Under the pieces are notes generated by a model. That model did no database searches. It saw only the letters and a list, made by a program, of their open reading frames with translations, and had not been told where the DNA came from. The position numbers were made by a program, and so were the translations under genes. A stretch of DNA of 64,000 nt from assembly GCF_001510645.1 (NCBI RefSeq), contig NZ_LMVB01000004.1, positions 137,048-201,047 of the forward strand, read 5' to 3'. Positions 18,013 to 27,081 of this stretch are shown here, in pieces (within the stretch, counting starts at the first letter, position 1; every line of letters begins with the position of its first letter). This stretch comes from Paenibacillus sp. FJAT-29882 (lineage in GTDB: Bacteria > Bacillota > Bacilli > Bacillales > DSM-1321).

Positions 18013-19500
18013 TCAATAGTATTTTTTATAGTCATATACGCATAAGAGTTTTTTATAATCTGTCTTACGCTTTTCAGGATATTCTTTTAAATATTGTTCA
18101 GCATCCTCTAAATTAATTCTTCCAGAAAGGATACCTTTCACTATAGCGATAGTTTTCTTGGATGCAGAGACATTCTCATCATTATTTATTCCCTCTATAC
18201 TAGAGTGGTTTGTTGCTAAATCAGGAGCACTCTTTAATGTCTCTATTTTTTTTAGTTGTATTTCCTTTAGTTTGTCATAATTTAAAATTTCTGGTTGAAT
18301 TTGAAAAAATCCAAATATAGGGAAGAACTGATTTCTTTGTATTCTGTGTTTCTCGATTAATGTTAATAATTGATGATTCGATTCTTCAATGAGTCTAAAG
18401 TAATTAATCATCATCTCTTCAGCAGTATGATATTCATACTTTATAGTTTTTGTTGAACCTATGGCTAATACTTTTTCTCCGTTTTTTAGACTTTCTATAT
18501 CTTCAGTGATACTAACTTTAATATTTCCACCAGCATAGATTTCCTTAACTACATTTTGGACTTTTCTTATATCCATAGCAGATACAGGAAGACTTAGTGT
18601 TCCTAGATGTCTGTAAATTTCACTAAAATTATCAGTCTTAATTTTATTAATTCTGATAGTAGACATTCCGTCTATATCAATATCGTGTTCAACCACTTCT
18701 AAGTTTTCAGAGTTCTCCTCATATTCCACTAAAAGAAAATTGCTTCTAATTCTTTCGGCTGTTTCTGAAGATGGATCTACGTATGTGAATATTGTTTTAA
18801 GGATGCTTTTTATATTTTTATCACCTAAATTATAACCTAAAAAGATAATTGGATTGTGAATAAATAAAGATAATAACTGTGCTCTAATTAACTCATATTT
18901 GTCTTCAAAATTTGCATAGTCAGATTCTGTAATTATTATCTTATCTGGATGCTGTATACACCCATGTATTTTATAAGATGAACCATATGGATTACTCAAT
19001 AAGATTTCATTACCAATTAGAGACTTAAATTCAAATACATCTTCAATGAAAGTATCATAGTTAGTTGTAATGATAGATCCAATATTTTTTCTTACCTTTT
19101 GTAGTTCAGCTACCTCAGCTTTTTTATCTTCCTTTATAGAGTAGCTTTTAAGTAGCTCTGTAATGAAAATTTTAAATCGACTTATATTAATATCTTTAGC
19201 TATATTTGAATAAAAGATATCATTTATATTTTTAAATTTACCGTTTCGATCATCCTGTAAAATCACATGGAATTCAGCTTCTAGCTCACTTGCAATTTTG
19301 GGATAATCATACTCACCATTACTCTGATATTTGTATTTTAAATCATAATAAAATTCGCCATTTCCTTTTAATTCATTAGAGATATAGGAAAGTAATCCAT
19401 CCCAAGTGAATGTATTTTCTAAGTATCTTAAACTAATACCAGTCCCAACGAAAAGTACTGGATGATTATTAAAACTAGTTATAAATTCATCAATTTTCAT
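18013..19500 (-). CDS. SIR2-domain protein, candidate NADase defence effector
   Basis: A 495-residue protein. Residues 1-~270 form a SIR2-like Rossmann domain: LFVGTGISLRYLEN (19-23 is the GTGIS loop), ITTNYDTFIEDVFE (NYD about 147-149), YKIHGCI with the catalytic-type His179, and FLGYNLGDKNIKSIL. This is the SIR2 class found in antiphage systems that deplete NAD+. The C-terminal ~220 residues are not recognised and may sense the trigger. No Argonaute, HerA or STAND partner lies beside it. Start fixed by GAAGGCGAG before the ATG. Confidence 0.82.
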   Translation of the reverse strand: MKIDEFITSFNNHPVLFVGTGISLRYLENTFTWDGLLSYISNELKGNGEFYYDLKYKYQSNGEYDYPKIASELEAEFHVILQDDRNGKFKNINDIFYSNIAKDINISRFKIFITELLKSYSIKEDKKAEVAELQKVRKNIGSIITTNYDTFIEDVFEFKSLIGNEILLSNPYGSSYKIHGCIQHPDKIIITESDYANFEDKYELIRAQLLSLFIHNPIIFLGYNLGDKNIKSILKTIFTYVDPSSETAERIRSNFLLVEYEENSENLEVVEHDIDIDGMSTIRINKIKTDNFSEIYRHLGTLSLPVSAMDIRKVQNVVKEIYAGGNIKVSITEDIESLKNGEKVLAIGSTKTIKYEYHTAEEMMINYFRLIEESNHQLLTLIEKHRIQRNQFFPIFGFFQIQPEILNYDKLKEIQLKKIETLKSAPDLATNHSSIEGINNDENVSASKKTIAIVKGILSGRINLEDAEQYLKEYPEKRKTDYKKLLCVYDYKKYY

Positions 19501-19699
19501 ATTCTCGCCTTCCTACATTGAATTATCAGTCTTTTTATGTAATTTCACCTATCTAAAAAGGCATAAATAAAGAAAAATCTTTGTAATATTACTTTTATAC
19601 TATTATCTCCTTAATCTTAAACCATGTCTATTTATTCAAAAATCTGGCCCTTTAATGGAATAACTTTATTATCACTTAACAGTTTCTTAATCCACAAAA

Positions 19700-19743
19700 A
19701 AAACCGAAATCCCTTCTTTATAGAGATAGGAAATTCCGGTTCA
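19700..19743. terminator. Hairpin with T run between SIR2 gene and conjugation operon
   Basis: AAACCGAAATCCC and GGAAATTCCGGTT form an imperfect hairpin followed by a run of T on the plus strand. It separates divergent regions; direction of use is unclear. Confidence 0.45.
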
Positions 19744-19755
19744 TCTTTTTTTTAA

Positions 19756-19955
19756 ACGGTTAAACTTTTTTCAAAACGATGCGACTTTTTTAAAATTAGG
19801 TCTTGATAATTTATAAACAGTTCAACTTTATTTCAAACGGTACGACTTTATTTCAAATCCACACTAGATTGCTGAACAAGAAAAAACCCTGCATATCAAT
19901 ACAGGACTTTTGATCAGACTTTTTTATAAATTATCAAACTTTATTTCAAAGCCAC
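19756..19955. repeat. Degenerate direct repeats ACTTTWTTTCAAA (about six copies)
   Basis: Copies near 19760, 19782, 19823, 19844, 19917 and 19938 share (A/G)ACTTTATTTCAAA or its ACTTTTTTCAAA variant, several spaced about 21 bases, one DNA helix multiple. This lies in a 500-base gene-free stretch just beyond the end of the conjugation operon. Iterons of an origin, or an array of binding sites, are both possible. Confidence 0.5.
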
Positions 19956-20027
19956 AATACATCGCTCACGCAGTTCCTACGATAGCTTTCTTTCATTTGA
20001 GGATACAAATACGACCAATTTTTAATG

Positions 20028-20525
20028 TTAGGATACACCTGTAAAAAAGTTATATATATTACCAACGTTCTGAATCAGCACCCACATTACTGGGCATCCA
20101 AAAACAAGACCTATCCCGATTCTTTTTCTAGGTGGATTTTTAGCCGCCATTAACCATATTGCTATCCCAAAGTAAAAAAGAAAGAATAATAATGGTTCCG
20201 CTATAATTTTTATGATATAGAATGTAATTCCTCCCCAAGGAATCGCTATGTCTACTACGCTCGAAAGAGTCTCATTACCTACGCTCAACGCTGGCTGTTC
20301 AAAACGATAATAAATTATAAGAAGGGGTCCATAAATAAAAGTAAAAAATCCAATCAATCCAAAAAAGCTAAATAGGAATGCCCTTCTCTTACGAATAGGA
20401 TTTTTGAATGACGAAAAATAAAATATAAATCCTACTAATGCAATAATACCTAAGGAGGGTACTAATATTATCTGCATGAATCGAATCATCTGGCCAAACA
20501 CACCATTTGTTAAATTATCAATCAT
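20028..20525 (-). CDS. Membrane protein, end of conjugation operon
   Basis: A 165-residue protein with four membrane segments and basic loops (KNPIRKRR, KNPPRKRIGIG). Ribosome site GGAGG; 9 bases after the previous gene. Unrecognised, but as the last gene of the type IV secretion operon it is probably an accessory membrane component. Confidence 0.65.
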   Translation of the reverse strand: MIDNLTNGVFGQMIRFMQIILVPSLGIIALVGFIFYFSSFKNPIRKRRAFLFSFFGLIGFFTFIYGPLLIIYYRFEQPALSVGNETLSSVVDIAIPWGGITFYIIKIIAEPLLFFLFYFGIAIWLMAAKNPPRKRIGIGLVFGCPVMWVLIQNVGNIYNFFTGVS

Positions 20526-20534
20526 GGCAACCTC

Positions 20535-21137
20535 CTAAATTTCCTTATTTATCCTTGTAACTATTTCTTTAACTGACGAATCAATGTAAAAGTAACTAGA
20601 TAGTATATTTCCATTTTCAGAATTTAACATTTCAACTTTTTTCACTTTAATATTAACTCTTACCGGCGCCTTTTTCTTTTTATAGTATAAATCAACAAGT
20701 AATCTTACCGAATTTTTATCTGTCGTCCACATTGTATTGTCTATTATGATTTTATCCAAATCACCATTCTGAGTTAGAGTTTTCATTAAATCCAAAACTA
20801 TTTTGTCTTTATCTGGCTCATCAATAAGAGATACATCCTGACTGAACTGTTCTACAGTGAAGGCATCCGGAAATAAATTCACATCCTCTAACATGGAAAT
20901 AGCAAATAGATACTCTACAGCTGATTCAGGCCTTGAATAGCGGCTAATCATTTCATTCAGTGTTATTTTATTAAGTTTTTCATCTTCTATTAAAGAAATT
21001 TCTTTTGATGTCTGCTCTTGGATTTCACTCATCTTTCGTTCACCGTATACTACTTCAGGAATTGTAAGGTTTTTATAAAGAACTAAACTTAATATGATTA
21101 TTAGCACAATACAGGTACTAACTATTGCCTTGTACAT
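20535..21137 (-). CDS. Single-pass membrane protein, possible VirB8/TcpC-like factor
   Basis: Two hundred residues: an N-terminal membrane anchor (IVSTCIVLIIILSLVLY), a helical linker, then an extracellular domain of about 130 residues ending in alternating strands. One anchor plus an NTF2-like outer domain is the layout of VirB8/TcpC transfer proteins, and the operon otherwise lacks one, but sequence identity is not evident. Ribosome site AAGGAAGGCGG. Confidence 0.5.
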   Translation of the reverse strand: MYKAIVSTCIVLIIILSLVLYKNLTIPEVVYGERKMSEIQEQTSKEISLIEDEKLNKITLNEMISRYSRPESAVEYLFAISMLEDVNLFPDAFTVEQFSQDVSLIDEPDKDKIVLDLMKTLTQNGDLDKIIIDNTMWTTDKNSVRLLVDLYYKKKKAPVRVNIKVKKVEMLNSENGNILSSYFYIDSSVKEIVTRINKEI

Positions 21138-21153
21138 ATTTAATCCGCCTTCC

Positions 21154-21669
21154 TTATTTTTCTACGCCTACAAACTTTTGATTTAATTCCTTCATTAAAT
21201 TTTTCCAACTATTTGCGAAATTGGCTTGTTTCTGCTTTATTTCCAAGTATTTTTCTCTTAATTCTTGCTTATTAACACTTTCTAGATTAGACATTTCAAT
21301 AGCATCTAGTAAAAGTTGGTGTTGCAGATTTGCTAATATAATCAACTCTTGCTGTGTTGTGAAGAGTTCAGTATCCACCTCATACGTCTCAATTGATTCT
21401 ACTAACTCACTAGATTTTGGTACTGCCTTTTTTAAAACCATTCCGAATTGTACGACTGTATAGTCTTCCGTATATACTCCATCAACCGCTTTACTAAAAT
21501 CTAATAAAAGGCGATTTAATCCGTTAATATAGTTCTGCACTTGTTTATCATACTCTTCAATATACTTTCGGTTTTTTTCATTGACTTTTATTTGTTCTGA
21601 ATTTCCATCACCACAACCAGAAAGTATGATTAACAAAATCACACTAATTGTCGATATGATTTTTTTCAT
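21154..21669 (-). CDS. Lipoprotein of the conjugation operon
   Basis: A 171-residue protein with a lipoprotein signal peptide, ILLIILSGCG, so Cys about 21 would be lipidated after signal peptidase II cleavage. The mature part is charged and helical. ATG 21669 is preceded by GAGGGAGGATT; upstream codons in the same frame overlap the M23 gene and are not used. Predicted outer-face component of the transfer machine; no family recognised. Confidence 0.7.
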   Translation of the reverse strand: MKKIISTISVILLIILSGCGDGNSEQIKVNEKNRKYIEEYDKQVQNYINGLNRLLLDFSKAVDGVYTEDYTVVQFGMVLKKAVPKSSELVESIETYEVDTELFTTQQELIILANLQHQLLLDAIEMSNLESVNKQELREKYLEIKQKQANFANSWKNLMKELNQKFVGVEK

Positions 21670-21691
21670 AAAATAATCCTCCCTCTCGAAT

Positions 21692-22876
21692 TCACCTAGC
21701 TTGAATTGATATATATAAGAGTGGGTTAATCGCATTTTCTTTAGAATCGAATTCAGGTCGATACATTTCAAAATGAAGATGTTTAAAATTTGATACACCC
21801 GTATTCCCCATATCACCTAAATACGTCCCCTTCCCAACATGATCACCTGCACTTACCACTCTAAAATCTAAGTGTGAATATATAGTTTCAAAAGCTTTTC
21901 CATCAATGTCATGTTTTATATGAATGACATTCCCAGCAGTATCGGAAAAATAGGATTTACTCACCACACCTTCAGCAACTGCCAAAACAGGGACAATAGC
22001 ATCATTATTTACGATATCTATCCCAGTTTGTAGTCGGCCTTGCCTGTAACTATATGTAGAAGCCACATTCCCTATGGTTGGGGAAGTGAACGTTCCTTTG
22101 TTAATGGGTAACTCTGTATTATCATCTAATGCGAAATGATAATCTCCTATTGATGTTGCTGAAGAACTCCCTTCATGTTCAAAGAGTTCCAAATTAGTTA
22201 CTGCATCTGTTTCTGAGAAGGTTTCAATATTCTTTTTCTTTGATTCTATTTCTTGTTTAAGTACATCCCCTTCCTCAATCTGTTGGGAAATTACATCTAA
22301 ATTCCCTCCCATTTCTATTTTTAATAATTCATTTTTATTTTGCAGCTTAAAAATTTCTTCACTTAGTTTTTTTTTATCCCCTTTCAAGGTTTTATACTGA
22401 TTAACCAATCCATTTTCTTCTTTAACTTTACTGAATCCAGTAACCGCTCGTTTAATAAAGACACTATCATTACCATTAAACAAGTAATCGAAATACCGTT
22501 TTAAATTTCCCGACTTCCGAATGCTTTTACTAGTTAACTCAAGATCTATTAAACTATCAGAAACATATTGCAATTCACTTTGTTTATTTTCTAATTCTAT
22601 CTCTCTATGTTTTAACTCTTTGTTCATTTCTTCATAATTATTGCGATTAATTGAAATTACTTCATCTAACCTTTTATCTTGTTCTTTGAGAGTTGTGTAA
22701 TCATTTTGAAGCCGATAATAAGCATCTTTTCTATCTTGCAGATTTTCTGCTTCATTCATGGAAGGAGGCCCCTGATTAAGTAGCTCACCTTCCAAGGATT
22801 CAGCAGATATATGATTTGAAACACCGAAAATCAGTCCCAATATAGTGGAACTAAAAAGTATTGTTTTTGCTATCAA
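21692..22876 (-). CDS. M23-family peptidase-like protein with coiled coil
   Basis: A 394-residue exported protein starting with TTG after AGGAGGT. Signal peptide ends near HISAES; residues ~45-230 are a long coiled coil as in EnvC/PcsB-type proteins; residues ~265-390 are an M23 LytM domain with GRLQTGIDIV, TIYSHLD and HLHFEMYRP. The first metal site reads GRLQTGID where active enzymes have H-x3-D (e.g. HxGID), so the first His is replaced by Gln/Thr; the HLH site is kept. It may therefore be a catalytically weak or regulatory LytM protein. Adjacent to the CwlT-like hydrolase, so its role is peptidoglycan opening for the transfer channel. Confidence 0.78.
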   Translation of the reverse strand: MIAKTILFSSTILGLIFGVSNHISAESLEGELLNQGPPSMNEAENLQDRKDAYYRLQNDYTTLKEQDKRLDEVISINRNNYEEMNKELKHREIELENKQSELQYVSDSLIDLELTSKSIRKSGNLKRYFDYLFNGNDSVFIKRAVTGFSKVKEENGLVNQYKTLKGDKKKLSEEIFKLQNKNELLKIEMGGNLDVISQQIEEGDVLKQEIESKKKNIETFSETDAVTNLELFEHEGSSSATSIGDYHFALDDNTELPINKGTFTSPTIGNVASTYSYRQGRLQTGIDIVNNDAIVPVLAVAEGVVSKSYFSDTAGNVIHIKHDIDGKAFETIYSHLDFRVVSAGDHVGKGTYLGDMGNTGVSNFKHLHFEMYRPEFDSKENAINPLLYISIQAR

Positions 22877-22897
22877 CTCATGGACCTCCTGCTAGTT

Positions 22898-25048
22898 TTA
22901 AATTCTTTTAACACGGCCATTAAATTTTTGTGCCCAATAGCCTGAAGACATATTTGCTATTGCAACACCAGTAGAACTCTGGGCTCCTATAAATTTCCCA
23001 TCGCCCACATAGATTCCAACGTGCCCATCTTTTTTATAAGTGTCAAAAAACACTAGATCTCCAGGTTGCATTTGATTGGTCGGTACAGCTGTTCCTAGTT
23101 TTTTTAATGTTTCAGTAGATGTTGATCCCAATGAACCTAAATTTTTCCCTACCTGATTAAATGCCCAATGCACAAAGGAAGAACAATCAAACCTCCCCCG
23201 AGCTATATCATTTTGATTTCTTCCTCCGCCAAACACATAAACGGAGTTTCCAATCCAACGATTACCAATGGTCACAACTGATGAATTTCCCCCGCTACCG
23301 CCACCTACTACCCCACCTGGTACAGAAGCAACACCATCTCTAAATTTGATCCCGCGATTATACACTTCATTAACATAAGAAGTGCTATGGTTATATGCTC
23401 GGATAGCTTTTTTTATAGCTGCTTCGTTACCTTTTTGATAACCATTTGCTTTAATATATTTTGAAGCGGTAAATGCTGCATCCTCTATCTCCCAGGGAGA
23501 TGACAAACCATTTTTGTTGGCGTCCATTCCAAATCCTCCGAATCTAGCAATCTGTGAAGGATCTGAAATAAATTTCACCATTACATCAACCGGTCCCATA
23601 ATATTACCTAATCTGGATACAGTTAAACCATTTCCACCCTTGAATCCCCAGCCTAACCACGTCAAGCCCATAAATTGGAAATGGCCTTTTGCTCCCGCCG
23701 ATGATCCTTTTGCTGGGTCCGTTGCAACTGGATTTGTACTAAATGTGGTTTCTTGCGCGTGCAGTGACGCTATAAGCCACCAGTCAACATCAAAGGCATC
23801 CCCAGCAGCCTGGTACAAATCGCGATAATTCCCTGGATACCAACTATAAAATCCTAAATAAGAGTTATTGAAAGTACCTGTCACATATTCAGATATACAT
23901 CCAGCTATTCCGTCCTTTTTGGCACACTTTATTAATTTTTCATACTCTATAGTTAATTTAGGAAAACTGTCGTCCATCTGTTCACCTAAATCCATAATAA
24001 ATTGCAAATCCTTAATCTTAACTAATCTTGAAAACTTACCCTCTGGAGCATCAATTAATAGGAAAGATATCATTGTATTCGCATCATATTCCGGCTGACC
24101 AGATGTCGCTTCATCAAGAAGGTAAAGAGTATATTGAATCTGCGTAGATGTTGTACAATCACCCGAAGTTGTTGTTCCTCCATCAGTCCATTCACCTGTT
24201 ACTAATTTATAATTAAATGTGTTTTTAATATAATGGACATCTGCACCTGTAACTATACTCCTAGATGGTAAATTACTTTTAGTTGTTGTACTTGTTACTG
24301 TTGGCAATGGGGGTGGATCTTCACCTTCTGAAGGCGGTCTAGTACAACTTGTCGTTGATTTAGTAACCTTGTACTCACCCGATGATCTTCCATAAGAAAC
24401 ATTCATAGTCATAGATGAATCCTTAAAATAATAATCATATTCCTTATTAATATCATTTCTAAAATCTGTTATGGCTTTATTTCTCTTCGATTTAGATGAA
24501 ATATCGACTTTGGAATATTTATTATGGAAGCTTTTAAATGATTTGCTTTTGATTGCGTTATAATAGTATAAAGTTCCTGTAAGTGCCCAACTTGGTGTCA
24601 TTTGTTTTTCAAGGTCACCTAACCAAGATTCACTTACAGCTGGATAGGGCGCTTGACTTTGCTGACTAGCCAATTGGGAGCTTAATGAATTGGGGATATT
24701 ACTTGTTCGATCTATGATGACCTCTCTGACCGTTTTATCGAAAAGCTCTTCAGCAGGAGTCCTCTCAGCCCCTCTTTGAAAAACATCAAAATCAACCACA
24801 CTATCTATCACAATAAAAAGCAATATAATTACTAACAGTATTGCAAGAACATAGGGACCAAAAAAGGCTAGAAGTGCTTTAATTACAGCAAGGACTACTT
24901 TCTGCATAATAAACTTCAATATTTTCAATAAAACTTTTAATCCCTTTTGTAACGCCTTTCTAACATATTTGTTTTTTAAACCTTTCGCTGCACCCTGCCC
25001 AATTTGGTCCATGGTTTGTTTACCTATATCTTGACTATCCTGTGACAT
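22898..25048 (-). CDS. CwlT/VirB1-like two-domain peptidoglycan hydrolase
   Basis: A 716-residue protein with an N-terminal membrane anchor (about 45-85), a Ser/Thr-rich extracellular region, a lysozyme-like transglycosylase domain (WWLIASLHAQETTF with the catalytic Glu, GHFQFMGLTW, AIRAYNHS) and a C-terminal NlpC/P60 endopeptidase (FDCSSFVHWAFNQVG with the nucleophile Cys, DGHVGIYVGDGKF with His). This is the domain order of CwlT of ICEBs1 and of VirB1-type proteins, which locally cut the wall during conjugation. Ribosome site AAGGAGGG. Confidence 0.88.
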   Translation of the reverse strand: MSQDSQDIGKQTMDQIGQGAAKGLKNKYVRKALQKGLKVLLKILKFIMQKVVLAVIKALLAFFGPYVLAILLVIILLFIVIDSVVDFDVFQRGAERTPAEELFDKTVREVIIDRTSNIPNSLSSQLASQQSQAPYPAVSESWLGDLEKQMTPSWALTGTLYYYNAIKSKSFKSFHNKYSKVDISSKSKRNKAITDFRNDINKEYDYYFKDSSMTMNVSYGRSSGEYKVTKSTTSCTRPPSEGEDPPPLPTVTSTTTKSNLPSRSIVTGADVHYIKNTFNYKLVTGEWTDGGTTTSGDCTTSTQIQYTLYLLDEATSGQPEYDANTMISFLLIDAPEGKFSRLVKIKDLQFIMDLGEQMDDSFPKLTIEYEKLIKCAKKDGIAGCISEYVTGTFNNSYLGFYSWYPGNYRDLYQAAGDAFDVDWWLIASLHAQETTFSTNPVATDPAKGSSAGAKGHFQFMGLTWLGWGFKGGNGLTVSRLGNIMGPVDVMVKFISDPSQIARFGGFGMDANKNGLSSPWEIEDAAFTASKYIKANGYQKGNEAAIKKAIRAYNHSTSYVNEVYNRGIKFRDGVASVPGGVVGGGSGGNSSVVTIGNRWIGNSVYVFGGGRNQNDIARGRFDCSSFVHWAFNQVGKNLGSLGSTSTETLKKLGTAVPTNQMQPGDLVFFDTYKKDGHVGIYVGDGKFIGAQSSTGVAIANMSSGYWAQKFNGRVKRI

Positions 25049-25062
25049 CTTCTCCCTCCTTA

Positions 25063-27054
25063 TTAAACAAATCCCCTATGCCGTTGATCTGAGCCATTTG
25101 AGTACGCATTCCCTAGGGTATCTGCTAATCTATCACCAGTTGTTCGCGTATCAACATTATTTAACCCTGCGGTATAATAAGAATCAGGATTAATAGACGA
25201 TGCATCAAATCTTGAATCCTTAAAAGAAGCCCCTCCACTATTAGAGATATAAGCCTCTGATTGTCTGTTTATAAATGGAGAACTTGTATTTATTCCTGAT
25301 GTTTGATTCATATCAGTATTTTGATAGATGCCATTGGATTCAGGGAGTAAATTATTTCCACCGTTAAGATTAAAATCTACTATTCTATTCTCACCATTTA
25401 ATAAGTTTGTATCCGCTGCACCAATAGGACTCATTCTTGAAAGAGTGTCATTTTCTTTTAGATAAAAAGCACTCCCTTCATTATTTTGCATCCATTTAAT
25501 ATCAGCTCCAGGATGAAGAGCACTTAATTTCTGCAGGTCAAGACCACCCATACCGCCAAGTTCATTGGAATTCATTAAACGCTGGCGAGATACGCCACTC
25601 AAGGTATGTCCTAATGACCTTCCTGCAGGACCAGATCCTATTACAGAACCAATAGATTCACCGATATTCCCAAAGAAATTTCTTCTCTCTTGTATGTCTT
25701 GTAAAGCGTTTCTAACTGTACCTGAGCTATTTTTAACACCCTTAACAGTATCGTATATACCTTTTGCCGAAGCGGATATATTACGTGATCCTTGTAGTAT
25801 TCCTTTTGAAAGGCCACTTCCTGCCATAGCTCCGACAGCTGCACCATTCTTTCCTAATACAGATCCTGAAACACCACCGATTATTCCACCAATCCCACCA
25901 ATTACTTTCTTGGTAGAAGTCCACCCTTTAGAATTTTCTCCAGTAGCTAACGCGCTTATTTTTGTTTTAGTATTTAAGCCAAGGTCTGTTGGTTTTCCCA
26001 TCTTCAGTCCTGAACCACTTTTAAAACCTCTTGAAACTGAAGCAATGGTAGCCATTCCAGTCAATCCTAAAGAAGAAGTTAGTTTGGGAGAGTCGGATAA
26101 GTGTAACCAATTTAATACGATACCGTTTAATGGAATGAAAAATAGTAAAAACCCCATTTTTGTCATTACACTCATTTCTCCCGACACCAATTGTGAAGAA
26201 AGAATAAAAATATAAAAAAATAAGGCGTGTATGCTATGAGTAAGGGTTAAACCTACAAACTCTTTTATCCATGTTGAAAAAAACTTATTGGTTGAAGCAA
26301 ATAATAAGGAGTAACATGCAACTGGACCCAACATAACCATCAACATTATGATGATCTTTCTAAATATGTAAAAGAAATTCAAATACATCGATAAGACCCA
26401 TTCTGCAAGAAAAACAATAATATCTGTAAAGTTGAATTCATTTTTAGAAGAAAGTAACGAAATACTAGAATACTCCATCCCCTGAGCATCCAATAAATCT
26501 CGGAATGTATTAACAATCGCTGTATTCATATCAAAAACAATTTCAACAATATGCCAGTACATAATCATAAAGAGTACAGCGACTAGCCATTGAGAAACTT
26601 CGTCCCAAAAAGTCGTTTGGTTTCTTCCTAATACACTGTCTTTCATTCTTTTCATTTGAGAGAAAAGAATAGATAATAGCAAGACTAAAAGAAAGCTCCC
26701 GTTCAATAATTTTATTAAAGGATCAATTATTTTCATTTTTTCAGCATTTGTAAATATACCGTATACTAACTCTCCTGACTTATCATTGTTCCAAACACAA
26801 TAAGGATTTCCGAAAATCAAATTTCCTAGTGAATTTATTCCCGCAAAATCAAGAATTCCTTTAATAAAATCAATGGTATACGATTCCTGAAGACTAGCCT
26901 CTTTATCTTGATAGGTATCTATATTTTTTTTTGTCTCTTTATCAAAAACAAGGGAACAGGACTTTGAAGCTTGATCCTGTTCCTTAGTTTCTGCTAATAC
27001 AACAGATGAAAATGAAAACATAATGAGACTAAGAAAAACAAATACTTTTTTCAT
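25063..27054 (-). CDS. VirB6-like polytopic transfer protein (shorter paralogue)
   Basis: A 663-residue protein with a signal peptide, two extracellular Cys in SCSLVFD and NPYCVW, then about seven membrane segments between 110 and 330 (VirB6/TrbL-type channel part). Residues 360-500 are Gly/Ser-rich with GGIGGIIGGVSGSVLGKNGA, and the tail is Asn/Ser-rich. It is a clear paralogue of the next gene (shared IYGNPYCVW, RRNFFGNIGESIGS, SGVSRQRL). Two VirB6-like proteins side by side suggest a hetero-oligomeric channel. Confidence 0.72.
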   Translation of the reverse strand: MKKVFVFLSLIMFSFSSVVLAETKEQDQASKSCSLVFDKETKKNIDTYQDKEASLQESYTIDFIKGILDFAGINSLGNLIFGNPYCVWNNDKSGELVYGIFTNAEKMKIIDPLIKLLNGSFLLVLLLSILFSQMKRMKDSVLGRNQTTFWDEVSQWLVAVLFMIMYWHIVEIVFDMNTAIVNTFRDLLDAQGMEYSSISLLSSKNEFNFTDIIVFLAEWVLSMYLNFFYIFRKIIIMLMVMLGPVACYSLLFASTNKFFSTWIKEFVGLTLTHSIHALFFYIFILSSQLVSGEMSVMTKMGFLLFFIPLNGIVLNWLHLSDSPKLTSSLGLTGMATIASVSRGFKSGSGLKMGKPTDLGLNTKTKISALATGENSKGWTSTKKVIGGIGGIIGGVSGSVLGKNGAAVGAMAGSGLSKGILQGSRNISASAKGIYDTVKGVKNSSGTVRNALQDIQERRNFFGNIGESIGSVIGSGPAGRSLGHTLSGVSRQRLMNSNELGGMGGLDLQKLSALHPGADIKWMQNNEGSAFYLKENDTLSRMSPIGAADTNLLNGENRIVDFNLNGGNNLLPESNGIYQNTDMNQTSGINTSSPFINRQSEAYISNSGGASFKDSRFDASSINPDSYYTAGLNNVDTRTTGDRLADTLGNAYSNGSDQRHRGFV

Positions 27055-27081
27055 AAAGATTCACTTCCATATCCGCGCGAA

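Noticed and set aside
25565..26215. Plus-strand open frame of 216 codons, proline-rich
   Set aside because: Antisense shadow of the Gly/Ser-rich part of the shorter VirB6-like gene; Pro-rich shadows are expected opposite Gly codons.
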